A stretch of DNA of 64,000 nucleotides from Phytomonospora endophytica (lineage in GTDB: Bacteria > Actinomycetota > Actinomycetes > Mycobacteriales > Micromonosporaceae), in the NCBI RefSeq assembly GCF_014202425.1, contig NZ_JACHGT010000001.1:475160-539159 (forward strand), given 5' to 3'. Every line of letters starts with the position of its first letter. Positions within the stretch are counted from its first letter, which is position 1. The position numbers were made by a program, and so were the translations under genes. Shown in pieces: positions 45,439 through 57,128 of this stretch. Below the pieces are notes generated by a model, which did no database searches, was not told the origin of the DNA, and worked only from the letters and a program-made list of their open reading frames with translations.

Positions 45439-48210
45439 ATGCGCTTCGGGGTCCTCGGCCCGCTCGCGGTCTGGCCGGCCCCGGGCGCGCCGGTCGCCGT
45501 CCCCGAGACGAAGGTCCGGCTCCTGCTCGCCGACCTCCTCGCGCACGCCGGTGAACCCGTCGGCGTCGACCGCCTCATCGACGACCTGTGGGGCGCCGGC
45601 CCGCCCGCCGACCCCCGCGCGGCCCTGCGCGTCAAGGTCTCGCAACTACGGCGGGTCGTCGGTCGCGACCTGATCACGCACACCGCGCGCGGCTACGTCC
45701 TGCTCTCCACCGACATCGACGCCGCCGACTTCGAGACCGCGCTCAGCCGCGCGTCGGCGTCACCCGATCCGATGGGCAAGGCGGAACTGCTCACCGGCGC
45801 CCTCGCGCTGTGGCGCGGCGAGGCCTTCACGGAGTTCGCCACCGAACACTTCGCGCGCCCGGCGATCACCCGCCTCGGCGAACTGCGCCTGTCGGCGGTC
45901 GAGGAACTCGCCGAGGCACGCCTCGAACTCGGTGAGCACGTCCGCGTCGCCGCCGACCTGTCCGCACTGGTCACCGCGCACCCGGGACGCGAACGCCTGC
46001 GGGCCGCGCACCTGCTCGCGCTGTACCGCTCGGGCCGCCATGCCGAGGCCGTCGCGGGCTTCACCGACCACCGCGAGCGCCTCCGCGAGGACCTCGGCCT
46101 CGACCCCGGTCCGGAGATGGCCGCGCTGCACCGCGCGATGCTCGCCCACGACACCACCCTGCTCCCGGTGACCCGCCCGCGCCCGCCGACGCCCCCGCAC
46201 CCACTGCTCGGGCGGGACAACGACCTCGCCGCCGTGCACGACCTGCTCGGCGGCGCGCGGCTGGTGACGCTGCACGGCCCCGGCGGCGTCGGCAAGACCC
46301 GCCTGGCTCTCGCCACCGGAGCCAGCGCCTTCGCCGAACTGGGCGCACTGCCCGCCGGGTCACCGGGAGAGGCCGTGGCGTCGGTGGTCGCTGCGGCCCT
46401 GGGGATCCGGGACACCGACGACCTCTTCGCCGCCGGCCTCACCGGCCTGCTCCTGCTCGACAACTGCGAACACGTCCTCGACGCCGTCGCCGGGCTCGCC
46501 GCGAAGCTCCTGCGGGGTGCGCCCGGACTGCGGATCCTCGCCACCTCAAGGGAACCGCTCAACCTGACCGGCGAGCGCGTCCATCACCTCGCGCCACTGG
46601 CGAAGGCCGACGCGGTCCGCCTCTTCACCGCCCGGGCCGGTCCCGCCGCCCGCGCCGACGACGAGCGAGTCGCCGAGATCTGCCGCCGCCTCGACGGCCT
46701 GCCCCTCGCGCTCGAACTCGCCGCCGCCCGCGTGCGCGGCCTCGGCGTCGACGGCGTCGCCGAGGGACTCGGCGACCGTTTCGCCCTCCTCACCGACGGA
46801 CCCCGCGACGCCCCGGCCAGGCAGCGCACCCTGCGCGCCGTCGTCGACTGGAGCTGGGAACCCCTGCCACCGGAGGAGAAGGCCCTGCTGCGGCGGCTCG
46901 CGGTCTTCGCGGGCGGCGCCGACCCGCGGGCCGTCGAAGCGGTCTGCGGTGACGGCGCCCGGCTCGCCCGCCTCGTCGACCGGGCGCTCGTGACGACCGT
47001 TCACAGTGCTGGGAGGGTGCGATACGGGCTGCTCGACACCATCGCCGCGTACGGGCTGGAGCGCCTGCGTGAATCGGGCGAGGAGACCGCCGTCCGCGAA
47101 CGGCACCGGTCGTACTTCACCGCGCTCGCCGAAAAGCAGACCGCCCGTCTGCGCGGGCCCGGCCAGCTCGACGCCCTGGCCGTCCTCGACACCGAGACGC
47201 CCAACCTGCGCGTCGCCCTCGACGAGCGGCTCGCCGTCGTGCTCGCCTGGTACTGGCACCTGCGTGGTCGCCGCGCGGAGGCGCGACGGGCCTTCGCCCC
47301 CGCCGAAGGGCCCGAAGCGCGGACCTGGCGCGCCGTGCTCGACATCGCCGCCGGCGAAGAACCCGACCCGCCCGCCCGTGCGGCGAAGGCCCACGCCGAG
47401 GACCCCCGGCCCGAGGCCGCGTGGCTCCTCGGCGACGCCCTCTTCGGCCTCGGCAGCGTCGGCAACGGCGAGGACTTGAACGACATCGCCCACAGCGCCG
47501 CCACGGACGTCTGGGGTACCGCCGCGACGCTCGTCGCCCGAGCCCGCCGCGCCACCATCCGCGGGCACCTCGCCGCCGCCGAGAAGGACGCCACCCGGGC
47601 GCTGACGCTCACCCGCGACGGCTGGCTGCGGTCCCAGGCCCGCGAAGAACTGGCGCTGCTCGCCGAGATCGCCGGCGAACACGAACGTTCGGCACGACTG
47701 CGCACCCAGGCGCTCGCCGACGCCCGCGAACTCGGTCTCCCGACCGCTCCGGGCCTGGCCCGGCTTGGCCGCACCGCGCTGCTCACCGGCGACCTCGAAC
47801 GCGCCCGGGCACTGCACGAGCGGGCGCTCGCCGCGGCGACGGAGTCCGGCGACGAGGGGACCGCCCAGTTCGCCGACGTCGGCCTCGCACTCATCGACCG
47901 CCGCGAAGGTGCCCTCGACGAGGCCGAGACGCGGCTCGAACGCTGGCTCGACTGGTGCCGCCGCCGCGACGGTGACGCCGGACTCGCGCTGATCCTCGCC
48001 GAGCTGGGCTTCGTCGCGGAGGCCAGAGGCGAGGCCGACCGGGCACTCGCGCTGCATCGGGAAGGGCTCGCGGCGGCGAGACGGTTCGGGGACCCGAGGG
48101 CGGTGGCCTACGCGCTCGAAGGGATCGCGGGCGCGTACGGCCTGAAGGGGCGGCCGGGGCTGGCGGGGCGGCGTCGCGCTCGTGCCGGGGTGTTGAGAGC
48201 CGGGGGGTGA
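45439..48210 (+). CDS. AfsR/SARP-family regulator (BTAD, NB-ARC ATPase, TPR)
   Basis: A 923-residue cytosolic regulator. Residues 1-95 are an OmpR-like winged helix (V-G-V-D-R-L-I-D-D-L-W, then A-L-R-V-K-V-S-Q-L-R-R); residues about 96-245 are the BTAD domain; residues about 255-520 are an NB-ARC-type ATPase with Walker A G-P-G-G-V-G-K-T at 280-287 and Walker B L-L-L-L-D-N-C; the end is TPR-like helices. Such proteins activate nearby genes, often in secondary metabolism. No biosynthetic cluster is present here, so a local target (the divergent SDR) is inferred. Confidence 0.9.
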   Translation: MRFGVLGPLAVWPAPGAPVAVPETKVRLLLADLLAHAGEPVGVDRLIDDLWGAGPPADPRAALRVKVSQLRRVVGRDLITHTARGYVLLSTDIDAADFETALSRASASPDPMGKAELLTGALALWRGEAFTEFATEHFARPAITRLGELRLSAVEELAEARLELGEHVRVAADLSALVTAHPGRERLRAAHLLALYRSGRHAEAVAGFTDHRERLREDLGLDPGPEMAALHRAMLAHDTTLLPVTRPRPPTPPHPLLGRDNDLAAVHDLLGGARLVTLHGPGGVGKTRLALATGASAFAELGALPAGSPGEAVASVVAAALGIRDTDDLFAAGLTGLLLLDNCEHVLDAVAGLAAKLLRGAPGLRILATSREPLNLTGERVHHLAPLAKADAVRLFTARAGPAARADDERVAEICRRLDGLPLALELAAARVRGLGVDGVAEGLGDRFALLTDGPRDAPARQRTLRAVVDWSWEPLPPEEKALLRRLAVFAGGADPRAVEAVCGDGARLARLVDRALVTTVHSAGRVRYGLLDTIAAYGLERLRESGEETAVRERHRSYFTALAEKQTARLRGPGQLDALAVLDTETPNLRVALDERLAVVLAWYWHLRGRRAEARRAFAPAEGPEARTWRAVLDIAAGEEPDPPARAAKAHAEDPRPEAAWLLGDALFGLGSVGNGEDLNDIAHSAATDVWGTAATLVARARRATIRGHLAAAEKDATRALTLTRDGWLRSQAREELALLAEIAGEHERSARLRTQALADARELGLPTAPGLARLGRTALLTGDLERARALHERALAAATESGDEGTAQFADVGLALIDRREGALDEAETRLERWLDWCRRRDGDAGLALILAELGFVAEARGEADRALALHREGLAAARRFGDPRAVAYALEGIAGAYGLKGRPGLAGRRRARAGVLRAGG

Positions 48211-48290
48211 GCTGGGTGTGGTGTTCTCGCGTCGCGCGAACAGCGTGCCGGGACGCTGATCCCGGGCGCGCGTCGGCGCATCGCGAGAGC

Positions 48291-48327
48291 CGGCGCCCGC
48301 TCCCGCACGCAGGGAGAGCGGGCGCCG
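48291..48327 (+). terminator. Hairpin terminator after the AfsR-type gene
   Basis: A 12-bp stem (48291-48302, 48316-48327) with an inner CCC/GGG pairing lies 80 bp after the stop. The rest of 48211-48502 shows no gene. Confidence 0.6.
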
Positions 48328-48502
48328 ACCGGTCTCGGTGACGAACGCGAGGTCTCGAAATATCACACCTCGCCCGTATCATTGTTTTTGGGGCCCCTTT
48401 GGGGTGAGTGGGGGAGCGCGTTCTTCGCGTGCCCGTCCGCGTCTTCGGCGTGCCCGTGCCTAAGTGCCCGCCGCCCGCGCCTGCCGCGCACCCCCGCCCA
48501 CC

Positions 48503-49696
48503 TCACCCCGCCCCGAACTCCTCCAGCAGCCGCCGCGCGATGATCGTCTTCTGGATCTCCGCCGTCCCCTCACCGATCAGCAGCATCGGCGCCTCCCGGT
48601 ACAGCCGCTCGATCTCGTACTCCTTGGCGAAGCCGTAGCCGCCGTGGATCCGGAACGAGTCCTCGACGACCTCCTTGCAGTACTCCGCCGCCAGGTACTT
48701 CGCCATGCCGGCCTCAAGGTCGTTGCGCCGCCCGCCGTCCTTCCTGCGGGCCGCCATGACCATCATCTGGTGGGCCGCCTCGACCTTCGTGCCCATCTCG
48801 GCGATCTTGAACGCGATCGCCTGATGCTCGGCGATGGCCTTCCCGAAGGTGTGCCGCTGCCGCGCGTACGAGATCGCCAGCTCCAGCGCCCGCATCGCCA
48901 CACCGCAACCGCGGGCGGCGACGTTCACGCGCCCGACCTCGATCCCGTCCATCATCTGGTAGAAACCGCGTCCGGTGGCGCCGCCGAGGACCGCGTCGGC
49001 GGGCAACCGGAAGTCGTCGAGGAACAGCTCGGTCGTGTCGACGCCCTTGTACCCCATCTTGTCGATCTTCCCGGGGATCGTCAGCCCGGGCGCGACCTCG
49101 CCGAAGCCCGGCTCCTTCTCGATCAGGAACGCCGTCAGGTTCCGGTGCGGCGCCTCAGCGCCGTCCTCGGTGCGGCACAGCACCGCCACGAGGTTCGCCG
49201 AACCGCCGTTCGTCAGCCACATCTTCTGCCCGTTGAGCACGAAGTCCGCGCCGTCGCGGCGTGCGCGGGTCCGCAACGCCGCCACGTCGGAGCCCACGCC
49301 CGGCTCCGACATCGAGAACGCGCCCCGGACCTCACCGGTCGCCATCTTCGGCAGCAGCCGCGCCCGCTGCTCCTCCGTCCCGTGGTGGGCCAGCAGGTGC
49401 GCGACAATGAAGTGGGTGTTGATGATCCCCGAGACGCTCATCCACCCGCGCGCGATCTCCTCGACCACCAGCGCGTACGTCAGCAGCGACTCGCCGAGCC
49501 CGCCGTACTCCTCGGCGATCGTCAACCCGAACAACCCCAGGTCCTTCATGCCCTCGACGATCTTCGCCGGGTACTCGTCGCGGTGCTCCAGCTCGGTCGC
49601 GACCGGCAGGATCTCGGCGTCCACGAACTCCCGCACGGTCGCCAGGATGTCGCGCTGGTCCTCGCTCAGACCCTCCGTCGACGCCAGCCGCCTCAT
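48503..49696 (-). CDS. mcd: Acyl-CoA dehydrogenase, probable methylsuccinyl-CoA dehydrogenase
   Basis: A 397-residue flavoenzyme: A-F-S-M-S-E-P-G-V-G-S-D (FAD/substrate signature), Q-K-M-W-L-T-N, Q-R-H-T-F-G-K-A-I and the C-terminal R-I-H-G-G-Y-G-F with I-G-E-G-T-A-E-I, where Glu is the catalytic base position. As last gene of a ccr-ecm-mcl-mch operon it should oxidise methylsuccinyl-CoA to mesaconyl-CoA; that specificity is inferred from context. Its ATG overlaps the mch stop by one base (TGATG), so it is translationally coupled. Rhodobacter Mcd is longer. Confidence 0.85.
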   Translation of the reverse strand: MRRLASTEGLSEDQRDILATVREFVDAEILPVATELEHRDEYPAKIVEGMKDLGLFGLTIAEEYGGLGESLLTYALVVEEIARGWMSVSGIINTHFIVAHLLAHHGTEEQRARLLPKMATGEVRGAFSMSEPGVGSDVAALRTRARRDGADFVLNGQKMWLTNGGSANLVAVLCRTEDGAEAPHRNLTAFLIEKEPGFGEVAPGLTIPGKIDKMGYKGVDTTELFLDDFRLPADAVLGGATGRGFYQMMDGIEVGRVNVAARGCGVAMRALELAISYARQRHTFGKAIAEHQAIAFKIAEMGTKVEAAHQMMVMAARRKDGGRRNDLEAGMAKYLAAEYCKEVVEDSFRIHGGYGFAKEYEIERLYREAPMLLIGEGTAEIQKTIIARRLLEEFGAG

Positions 49697-50217
49697 CACC
49701 GGCTCCCCTTCTCCGTCGGCACCGGCGTCGGCCGGCCGGGCTGTTCCCCGCCGCGCGCGGCCAGGTACGCGTAGGTCGGGACCATCACCTTGCGGCGGAA
49801 CACGCACACCACCGTCCCGTCCTGGTTGTATCCGCGCGTCTCGACGTGCACGATCCCGCGGTCGGGCTTCGACTTCGACGGCGTCTTGCCGAGCACCTCC
49901 GTCTCGCCGTAGATCGTGTCCCCGTGGAAGGTCGGCGCGATGTGCCGCAGCGACTCGACCTCCAGGTTCGCGATGGCCTTGCCCGACACGTCGGGCACCG
50001 ACATGCCCAGCAGCAGCGAGTACACGTAGTTGCCGACGACGACGTTCCGTTTGAACTCCGTGCTCGCCTCGGCGTAGTGCGCGTCGAGATGCAGGGGATG
50101 GTGGTTCATCGTCAGCAGGCAGAACATGTGATCGTCGTACTCGGTGACCGTCTTGCCCGGCCAGTGCCTGTAGATCGCGCCGACCTCGAACTCCTCGAAC
50201 GTGCGCCCGAACCCCAT
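49696..50217 (-). CDS. mch: MaoC-type mesaconyl-CoA hydratase
   Basis: A 173-residue hot-dog-fold protein. T-M-N-H-H-P-L-H-L-D replaces the usual G-D-x-N-P-x-H hydratase motif and is the form seen in ccr-linked MaoC proteins; V-V-V-G-N-Y-V-Y-S follows. In the ethylmalonyl-CoA pathway it would interconvert mesaconyl-CoA and beta-methylmalyl-CoA. It starts one base after the mcl stop. Function by context and family. Confidence 0.8.
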   Translation of the reverse strand: MGFGRTFEEFEVGAIYRHWPGKTVTEYDDHMFCLLTMNHHPLHLDAHYAEASTEFKRNVVVGNYVYSLLLGMSVPDVSGKAIANLEVESLRHIAPTFHGDTIYGETEVLGKTPSKSKPDRGIVHVETRGYNQDGTVVCVFRRKVMVPTYAYLAARGGEQPGRPTPVPTEKGSR

Positions 50218-50218
50218 C

Positions 50219-51168
50219 TCACGCCTCCGGGGGAGTGAAGGCGGACGTCCGCGACATGCCCGCCGCGCGGCCCTTGCCCGCGATGACGAGCGCCATCTTG
50301 CGGCTCGCCTCGTCGATCATCTCGTCGCCCAGCATCGCCGAACCCTTGTGGCCGCCGCCCTCGGAGGTCGCCCAGTCGTAGGCGTCGAGGATCAGCTCGG
50401 CGTGGTCGTAGTCGTCCTGTGCGGGGGAGTAGACCTCGTTGGCGACCTCGACCTGACCGGGATGCAGCACCCACTTCCCGTCGTAACCGAGGGCCGCCGA
50501 ACGCGCGGCGACCTCCCGGAAACCGTCCACGTCGCGGATCTTCAGGTACGGCCCGTCGATGGCCTGCAGGTCGTGGGTCCGGGCCGCCATCAGGATGCGC
50601 ATCAGGATGTAGTGATAGGCGTCGGCGGGATATCCCGGCGGCTGCTCGCCGACGACGAGGGACTTCATGTTGATGGAGGCCATGAAGTCGGCCGGCCCGA
50701 ACACGATCGTCTCCAGGCGCGGCGAGGAACCCGCGATCTCGTCGACGTTGACCAGACCGCGGGAGTTCTCAATCTGCGCCTCGATGCCGATCCGGCCCAC
50801 CGGCAACCCGATCGTCTTCTCGATCTGGGTGAGCAGCAGGTCGAGCCACCGTACCTGGGTGGCGTCCTGCACCTTCGGCAGCATCACGCAGTCGAGCCGG
50901 TCCCCGGCGCCTTCGACGACGGTGATCACGTCCCGGTACGTCCAATGGGTCGTGAGGTCGTTGACCCGCACGACGGTGGTCTTGCCCGTCCAGTCCCCGG
51001 TGGTGAGCGCCTTGACGATCAGGTCGCGCGCGCTCTCCTTCACCGCGGGGGCGCAGGCGTCCTCCAGGTCGAGGAACACCTGGTCCACGGGCAGGCCCTG
51101 GGCCTTCTCCAGGAACCTCGGGTTGGATCCCGGTACGGCCAGACAGGACCGTCGGGGGCGATGGCGAT

Positions 51169-51178
<10 letters not shown>
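50219..51178 (-). CDS. mcl: HpcH/HpaI-type malyl-CoA/beta-methylmalyl-CoA lyase
   Basis: A 319-residue CitE-like lyase. It has R-S-C-L-A-V-P-G-S-N-P-R at the start, D-L-E-D-A-C-A-P, I-E-A-Q-I-E-N (metal-binding Glu) and F-G-P-A-D-F-M (metal-binding Asp). It would split beta-methylmalyl-CoA into glyoxylate and propionyl-CoA. ATG 51178 lies 10 bp inside the end of ecm. The neighbouring genes make this function firm. Confidence 0.85.
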
Positions 51179-53201
<2,023 letters not shown>

Positions 53202-53205
<4 letters not shown>

Positions 53206-54593
53206 CCGCTCTGCCCGGCCAGGGCGGGAGCGGGCACGGCGGCGGCGTCCTGCGTCCCGTTGGCGCGGAACCTGTTGATCGCCGCTTCGTGTTTGGCGCG
53301 CAGCTCGTGGTCGGTGATGCCCAGCCCCTCCTCGGGCGAGAGGCAGAGGACGCCGACCTTGCCGTGGTGGAGGTTCTTGTGCACGTCGTAGGCGGCCTGC
53401 CCGGCGTGTTCGAGCTTGTAGGAGCGCGACAGCGTCGGGTGGATACGGCCCTTGGCGATGAGCCGGTTGGCGGCCCAGGCCTCCTTGTAGTTGGCGAAGT
53501 GCGAGCCGACGATGCGCTTGAGGTTCATCCACAGGTACCGGTTGTCGTACTCGTGGGTGTAGCCCGAGGTCGAGGCGCAGGTGACGATCGTGCCGCCGCG
53601 TTTGGCGACGAAGACCGAGGCGCCGAAGGTCTCGCGGCCGGGGTGCTCGAAGACGATGTCGACGTCCTCGCCGCCGGTGAGTTCGCGGATGCGCGCGCCG
53701 AGCCGCTTCCACTCCTTCGGGTCCTGGTTGTGCTCGTCGAGCCAGAAGCGGTAGTCCTCGGCGGAGCGGTCGATGACGGCTTCGGCGCCCATCGCCTCGC
53801 ACAGGGCGGCCTTCTCAGGCGACGACACGACGCACACCGGTGTCGCGCCTCCCGCGAGCGCGTACTGGACGGCGTAGGAGCCCAGGCCGCCGCTGGCGCC
53901 CCAGATGAGGACGTTGTCGCCCTGCTTCATGGCCGCGCCGTTGGCGGAGATGAGCTGGCGGTAGGCCGTCGAGTTGACCAGGCCGGGGGAGGCGGCCTCC
54001 TCCCAGGTGAGGTGGGCCGGTTTCGGCATGAGCTGGTTGGTCTTGACCAGCGCGAGTTCGGCGAGGCCGCCGAAGTTGGTCTCGAAGCCCCAGATGCGCT
54101 GCTCGGGGTCGAGCATGGTGTCGTCGTGGCCTTCCGCGCTCTCCAGTTCGACGGAGAGGCAGTGGGCGACGACCTGGTCGCCGGGCTTCCAGTTGTTCAC
54201 GCCGGCGCCGGTGCGCAGGACGACGCCGGACAGGTCGGAGCCCAGGACGTGGTACGGCAGGTCGTGCCGCTTGGCGAGCGGCGACATGCGGCCGTAGCGG
54301 CTGAGGAAGGCGAAGGTGGGGATCGGCTCGAAGATCGAGCTCCACACGGTGTTGTAGTTGATGGCGCTGGCCATGACCGCGACCAGGGCCTCGCCCGGGC
54401 CGAGCTCCGGGACGGGCACCTCGTCGAGGTGCAGCGAGCGGCGCGGGTCCTTGTCGGCCGAGGGCTGGCCTTCGAACATGCCGGCCTCGTCGCGGTGAAG
54501 GGTCACCCCCCGGTAGTGCTCGGGCACCGGAATGGACGCGAACTGCGCGGGCGTGGTGTCCGCGGAGCGGATCGCCTCAAGGATTTCCTGCAC
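53202..54593 (-). CDS. ccr: Crotonyl-CoA carboxylase/reductase
   Basis: A 463-residue MDR enzyme that reductively carboxylates crotonyl-CoA with NADPH and CO2 to ethylmalonyl-CoA. The four CO2-binding residues known from Kitasatospora Ccr (N81, F170, E171, H365) are present at exactly those numbers when translation starts at GTG 54593, which supports the start; GGAGG precedes it. The cofactor loop is W-G-A-S-G-G-L-G-S. It is the first gene of the operon and also can supply ethylmalonyl-CoA for polyketides. Confidence 0.95.
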
Positions 54594-54650
54594 GATGACC
54601 TCCCGAAATCCGTGGCCTCCTGCGTCCGAGTGTGACGCGGGGCACAGTTC

Positions 54651-54695
54651 GTTACTCGTGAGTAACACGATAATGGCACGCGATGCCTTTGTAAA
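54651..54695 (-). promoter_or_regulatory. Promoter and palindromic operator of the ethylmalonyl-CoA operon
   Basis: On the minus strand TTTACA (54695-54690) and TATCGT (54672-54667) are 17 bp apart. Directly downstream, at the expected transcription start, GTTACTC-GT-GAGTAAC (54651-54666) is a perfect 16-bp palindrome, where a repressor would block initiation. The gap to ccr is 57 bp. The binder may be a TetR-type protein; the TetR gene at 56.3 kb is a candidate by proximity only. Confidence 0.6.
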
Positions 54696-54789
54696 GACAC
54701 TCCGTGCCAGAAATTTGACACCGCTTTGAGACCTAGCGCGCACCCACGTGAAGTCGCAGGACGTCGGCCCGGGTATTAAGATTTCGCCC

Positions 54790-55830
54790 GTGCTCCCGAC
54801 GACCCGCTCCACCGCATCCCGCTCCCTTCGCGTAGCCGTGCTCACGGCCGCCGCGGCAGTCGCCGTGGCCGCCTGCTCGCCGTCGGGACCCCCCACGATC
54901 GCCTCGCCGCTCGGGACGCTCGTACAAACCGACGCCGCCGGCGCCCTCCCGCTCGAAAAGACCTTCGACGTCGCCCAGACGGCGCTCGTCGGACCGCACT
55001 TCGCCTTCGCCGTCGGCGGAGCCCAGTTCGCCAAGAACATCGACGCGGCCAAAGCCGCCGAACTCGGCCTCGAAGGCCCCCTGACCGCGCCCCCCGGGTA
55101 CGAGGTCATGACCTTCCAGATCTCCCCCGAGTACACCGCCGAAGCCGCCCTCAGCGGCCGCGACGGCGCCACCGCCGCACTCGAACTCGGCGACCGCACC
55201 GTCGACCTCGACGAAGTCCCCGAGCCCGGCGAACTCATCGTCGCCATGGCCCAAGAAGGCGCCCCCGCCAAACTCGTCGTCACCGACGCCGGAAAACGCT
55301 TCAGCGTCAACCTCCGCGACGGTGTGCACGAAGAATTCGTCCCCGCCCTCCTCGTCGCCCCGACCCTCTCCTCCTACGGCAACGCCGGGCCCTACGACCA
55401 GGAAGTCAAAGCCGAAACCGACGAGTGGATCATCACCTTCGGCACCGGCACCGAATTCCAGCTCGCCCGCACCGCCTGGGCCGAAGGCTACGAATGGGCC
55501 CCCGACGGGAAACTCTGGATCGAAGTCCAGTTCACCTTCCAGCACCTCTGGAAAGGCAAGAACGTCGACATCGACTGGGTCCTCGACCCCGCCAAATCCC
55601 TCACCCTCAAAGTCGGCGACAGCACCGTCAAGGCCACCAAGACCGAGACCGGCGAGAAGCAGAACCAGATGATCGCCTACTCCATGGTGTTCGAGGTGGC
55701 ACCCGAGACCGCCGCCGTGGACATCGTGTTCAAACCCAGCGGCGACATCAAGGTCATCGACGGCAGCAAGAAACTCAAGCCGAAGATCACCAAGGCGCCG
55801 AAAGAGAAGAAGTACACCGTCGAGTTCTGA
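54790..55830 (+). CDS. Lipoprotein of unknown function
   Basis: A 346-residue lipoprotein: basic n-region, Ala/Val stretch and V-A-A-C lipobox near residue 29, then Ser/Pro. The mature part is beta-rich with two similar halves (each with a Y-E-V-M-T-F-Q / Y-E-W-A-P type strand and a V-D-I-like end), suggesting two immunoglobulin-like domains. No enzyme motif. GTG 54790 is chosen over GTG 54748 because TAAGAT lies 7 bases before it, a leaderless signature. It is divergent from ccr. Confidence 0.7.
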   Translation: MLPTTRSTASRSLRVAVLTAAAAVAVAACSPSGPPTIASPLGTLVQTDAAGALPLEKTFDVAQTALVGPHFAFAVGGAQFAKNIDAAKAAELGLEGPLTAPPGYEVMTFQISPEYTAEAALSGRDGATAALELGDRTVDLDEVPEPGELIVAMAQEGAPAKLVVTDAGKRFSVNLRDGVHEEFVPALLVAPTLSSYGNAGPYDQEVKAETDEWIITFGTGTEFQLARTAWAEGYEWAPDGKLWIEVQFTFQHLWKGKNVDIDWVLDPAKSLTLKVGDSTVKATKTETGEKQNQMIAYSMVFEVAPETAAVDIVFKPSGDIKVIDGSKKLKPKITKAPKEKKYTVEF

Positions 55831-55863
55831 GCCGGCTGGGCTGGTTTGGGCTGGGCTGGTTTG

Positions 55864-55922
55864 GGCGGCGCGAACGAAACCGCCTTGCGGGTAGGGGATC
55901 GGGCTCGGCCCGCCGCCGGTGC
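55864..55922 (-). repeat. Interspersed repeat core, copy C
   Basis: Reverse complement of the core at 7456-7515 and 7678-7731, with the same order of segments (GCACCGGCGGCGGG, CCCGATCCCCT, GGCGGTTTCGTTCGCG). It lies 34 bp after the lipoprotein stop, in a convergent gap of 441 bp. Confidence 0.7.
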
Positions 55923-55931
55923 CGGGTCCCC

Positions 55932-56045
55932 GGCGTGGGGGTCGAGCGAAGCGAGGCTCACGCTCTCGGGGCCGCGTCTTGGGTTCCTGGCGTGGGGGTC
56001 GAGCGAAGCGAGGCTCACTGTCGGGGCCGCGTCCTGGGTTCCCCG
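55932..56045 (-). repeat. Tandem 57-bp repeat with GAGCGAAGCGAGGCTC
   Basis: Two near-identical units start at 55932 and 55989; each contains CGAGCGAAGCGAGGCTC (55943-55959 and 56000-56016) and a GGGGCCGCGTC-TGGGTTCC segment. One related unit in the opposite orientation lies at about 7334-7430. The DNA from 56046 to 56208 is G+C-rich with weaker similarity and no gene. Confidence 0.7.
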
Positions 56046-56208
56046 CGTGGGTGGGCCGTGAGGCGGAACTCGCGCTCCTGAGGCGGGTACCGGTTTCCCC
56101 GCGAGGCCGGGCCGCGAGGCGAGACTCGCTCAAGCGAGACCGCTGCGGCCCGCCGGCGCCGGTCCCGGCCACGTGAGTGAGTCTTCCGTCGCGAGTCCGC
56201 CAAGCGAT

Positions 56209-56241
56209 ACCGGGCCCGTCCTCCACGAGGACGGGCCCGGT
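56209..56241 (-). terminator. Terminator of the TetR gene
   Basis: A perfect 15-bp stem (ACCGGGCCCGTCCTC / GAGGACGGGCCCGGT) with a 3-base loop lies 30 bp beyond the TetR stop on the minus strand; as a palindrome it can also act on the plus strand. Confidence 0.8.
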
Positions 56242-56271
56242 CCACATCCCGCCGTCGCCGTGGCCCGCGAC

Positions 56272-57057
56272 CTACCCCTCCAGTGCGCGGCGGACCCGCT
56301 CGGCGACCTCCGCCGAATCCAGATCCGTCCGCGCCACGACCACCACCGTCCCCGGCACCGACGCGCCCCCGCCCGCGAGCTCGCCGTTCACCCGGTCACC
56401 CCCCACCGGAACCGCCGACCCGTTCGTTCCCACGAACCGCCGCCGCACCGTCCCCACCGCACGCTCCAGCCGCGCCTCGACGTCCCCGTCGCCACCGGCC
56501 CGCAGCCACAACCGCAGCACGTGATTGTGCGCCGCCACGATCGCCGCCGCCGCGACCTCCGCGAGCAAGGGCGCGTCGACATCATCGACCGGCACCCGAT
56601 CGGCGTGATCGAGCAGATACCTCGTGAACAGCCTCTCGTACCGCGAGACCACGGCGATTTCCCGCTCACGCAACGCCGGAACCTCGCGCAACAAGCGATA
56701 ACGCGCCACCGAGGCCTTCGGATCCGCCGCGTACATCCGCAACACCTCGCGAATGCCCCGGTACACCACCGACAACGGCTCCTCGCCCGGCTCGGCACCG
56801 TCCAGCACCGCCGCCACCCGGGCCAGCGTCTCGTCATGATCCGGGAAGATCGCGTCGTCCTTACCCGGGAAGTACCGGAAGAACGTCCGCCTCGCCACAC
56901 CCGCCGAAGCCGCGATCTGATCCACGGTCGTGTCGGCATACCCCTGCTCGGCGAACAACGCCAGCGCCGAGGCCGCGATCTGCTGCCGGGTCCGGCGCTG
57001 GCGATCCTCGCCACTCGATCCGCGACGGGCGTCGCCGACCTGATCACGCACAGCCAT
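56272..57057 (-). CDS. TetR family regulator
   Basis: A 261-residue protein. The HTH is R-Q-Q-I-A-A-S-A-L-A-L-F-A-E-Q-G-Y, then T-T-V-D-Q-I-A-A-S-A-G-V-A-R-R-T-F-F-R-Y-F-P. A C-terminal extension of about 60 residues after the ligand domain, with N-G-S-A-V-P-V-G and a D-L-D-S-A-E-V-A-E end, is unusual. ATG 57057 follows GGAGG; a longer frame to 57132 has no support. Target unknown; it is downstream of the unknown gene at 57.1 kb on the same strand, with a 71-bp gap. Confidence 0.85.
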   Translation of the reverse strand: MAVRDQVGDARRGSSGEDRQRRTRQQIAASALALFAEQGYADTTVDQIAASAGVARRTFFRYFPGKDDAIFPDHDETLARVAAVLDGAEPGEEPLSVVYRGIREVLRMYAADPKASVARYRLLREVPALREREIAVVSRYERLFTRYLLDHADRVPVDDVDAPLLAEVAAAAIVAAHNHVLRLWLRAGGDGDVEARLERAVGTVRRRFVGTNGSAVPVGGDRVNGELAGGGASVPGTVVVVARTDLDSAEVAERVRRALEG

Positions 57058-57128
57058 ATTCCAGCCTCCCCAGCCCGGGCTCGCGCCGGACGGAACCTTT
57101 ACCAACAGCGAGCCTAGGTCGGGGGAGG

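Noticed and set aside
54594-54764. Possible cobalamin riboswitch for the B12-dependent mutase operon
   Set aside because: The leader of about 60 bases is too short and has no B12 box.
55846-56176. Short open frames in the second repeat block with repeated S-S-E-A-R-L-T units
   Set aside because: The peptide repeats simply mirror the DNA repeat; there is no ribosome site, and the related DNA in the first block reads in other frames and contexts.
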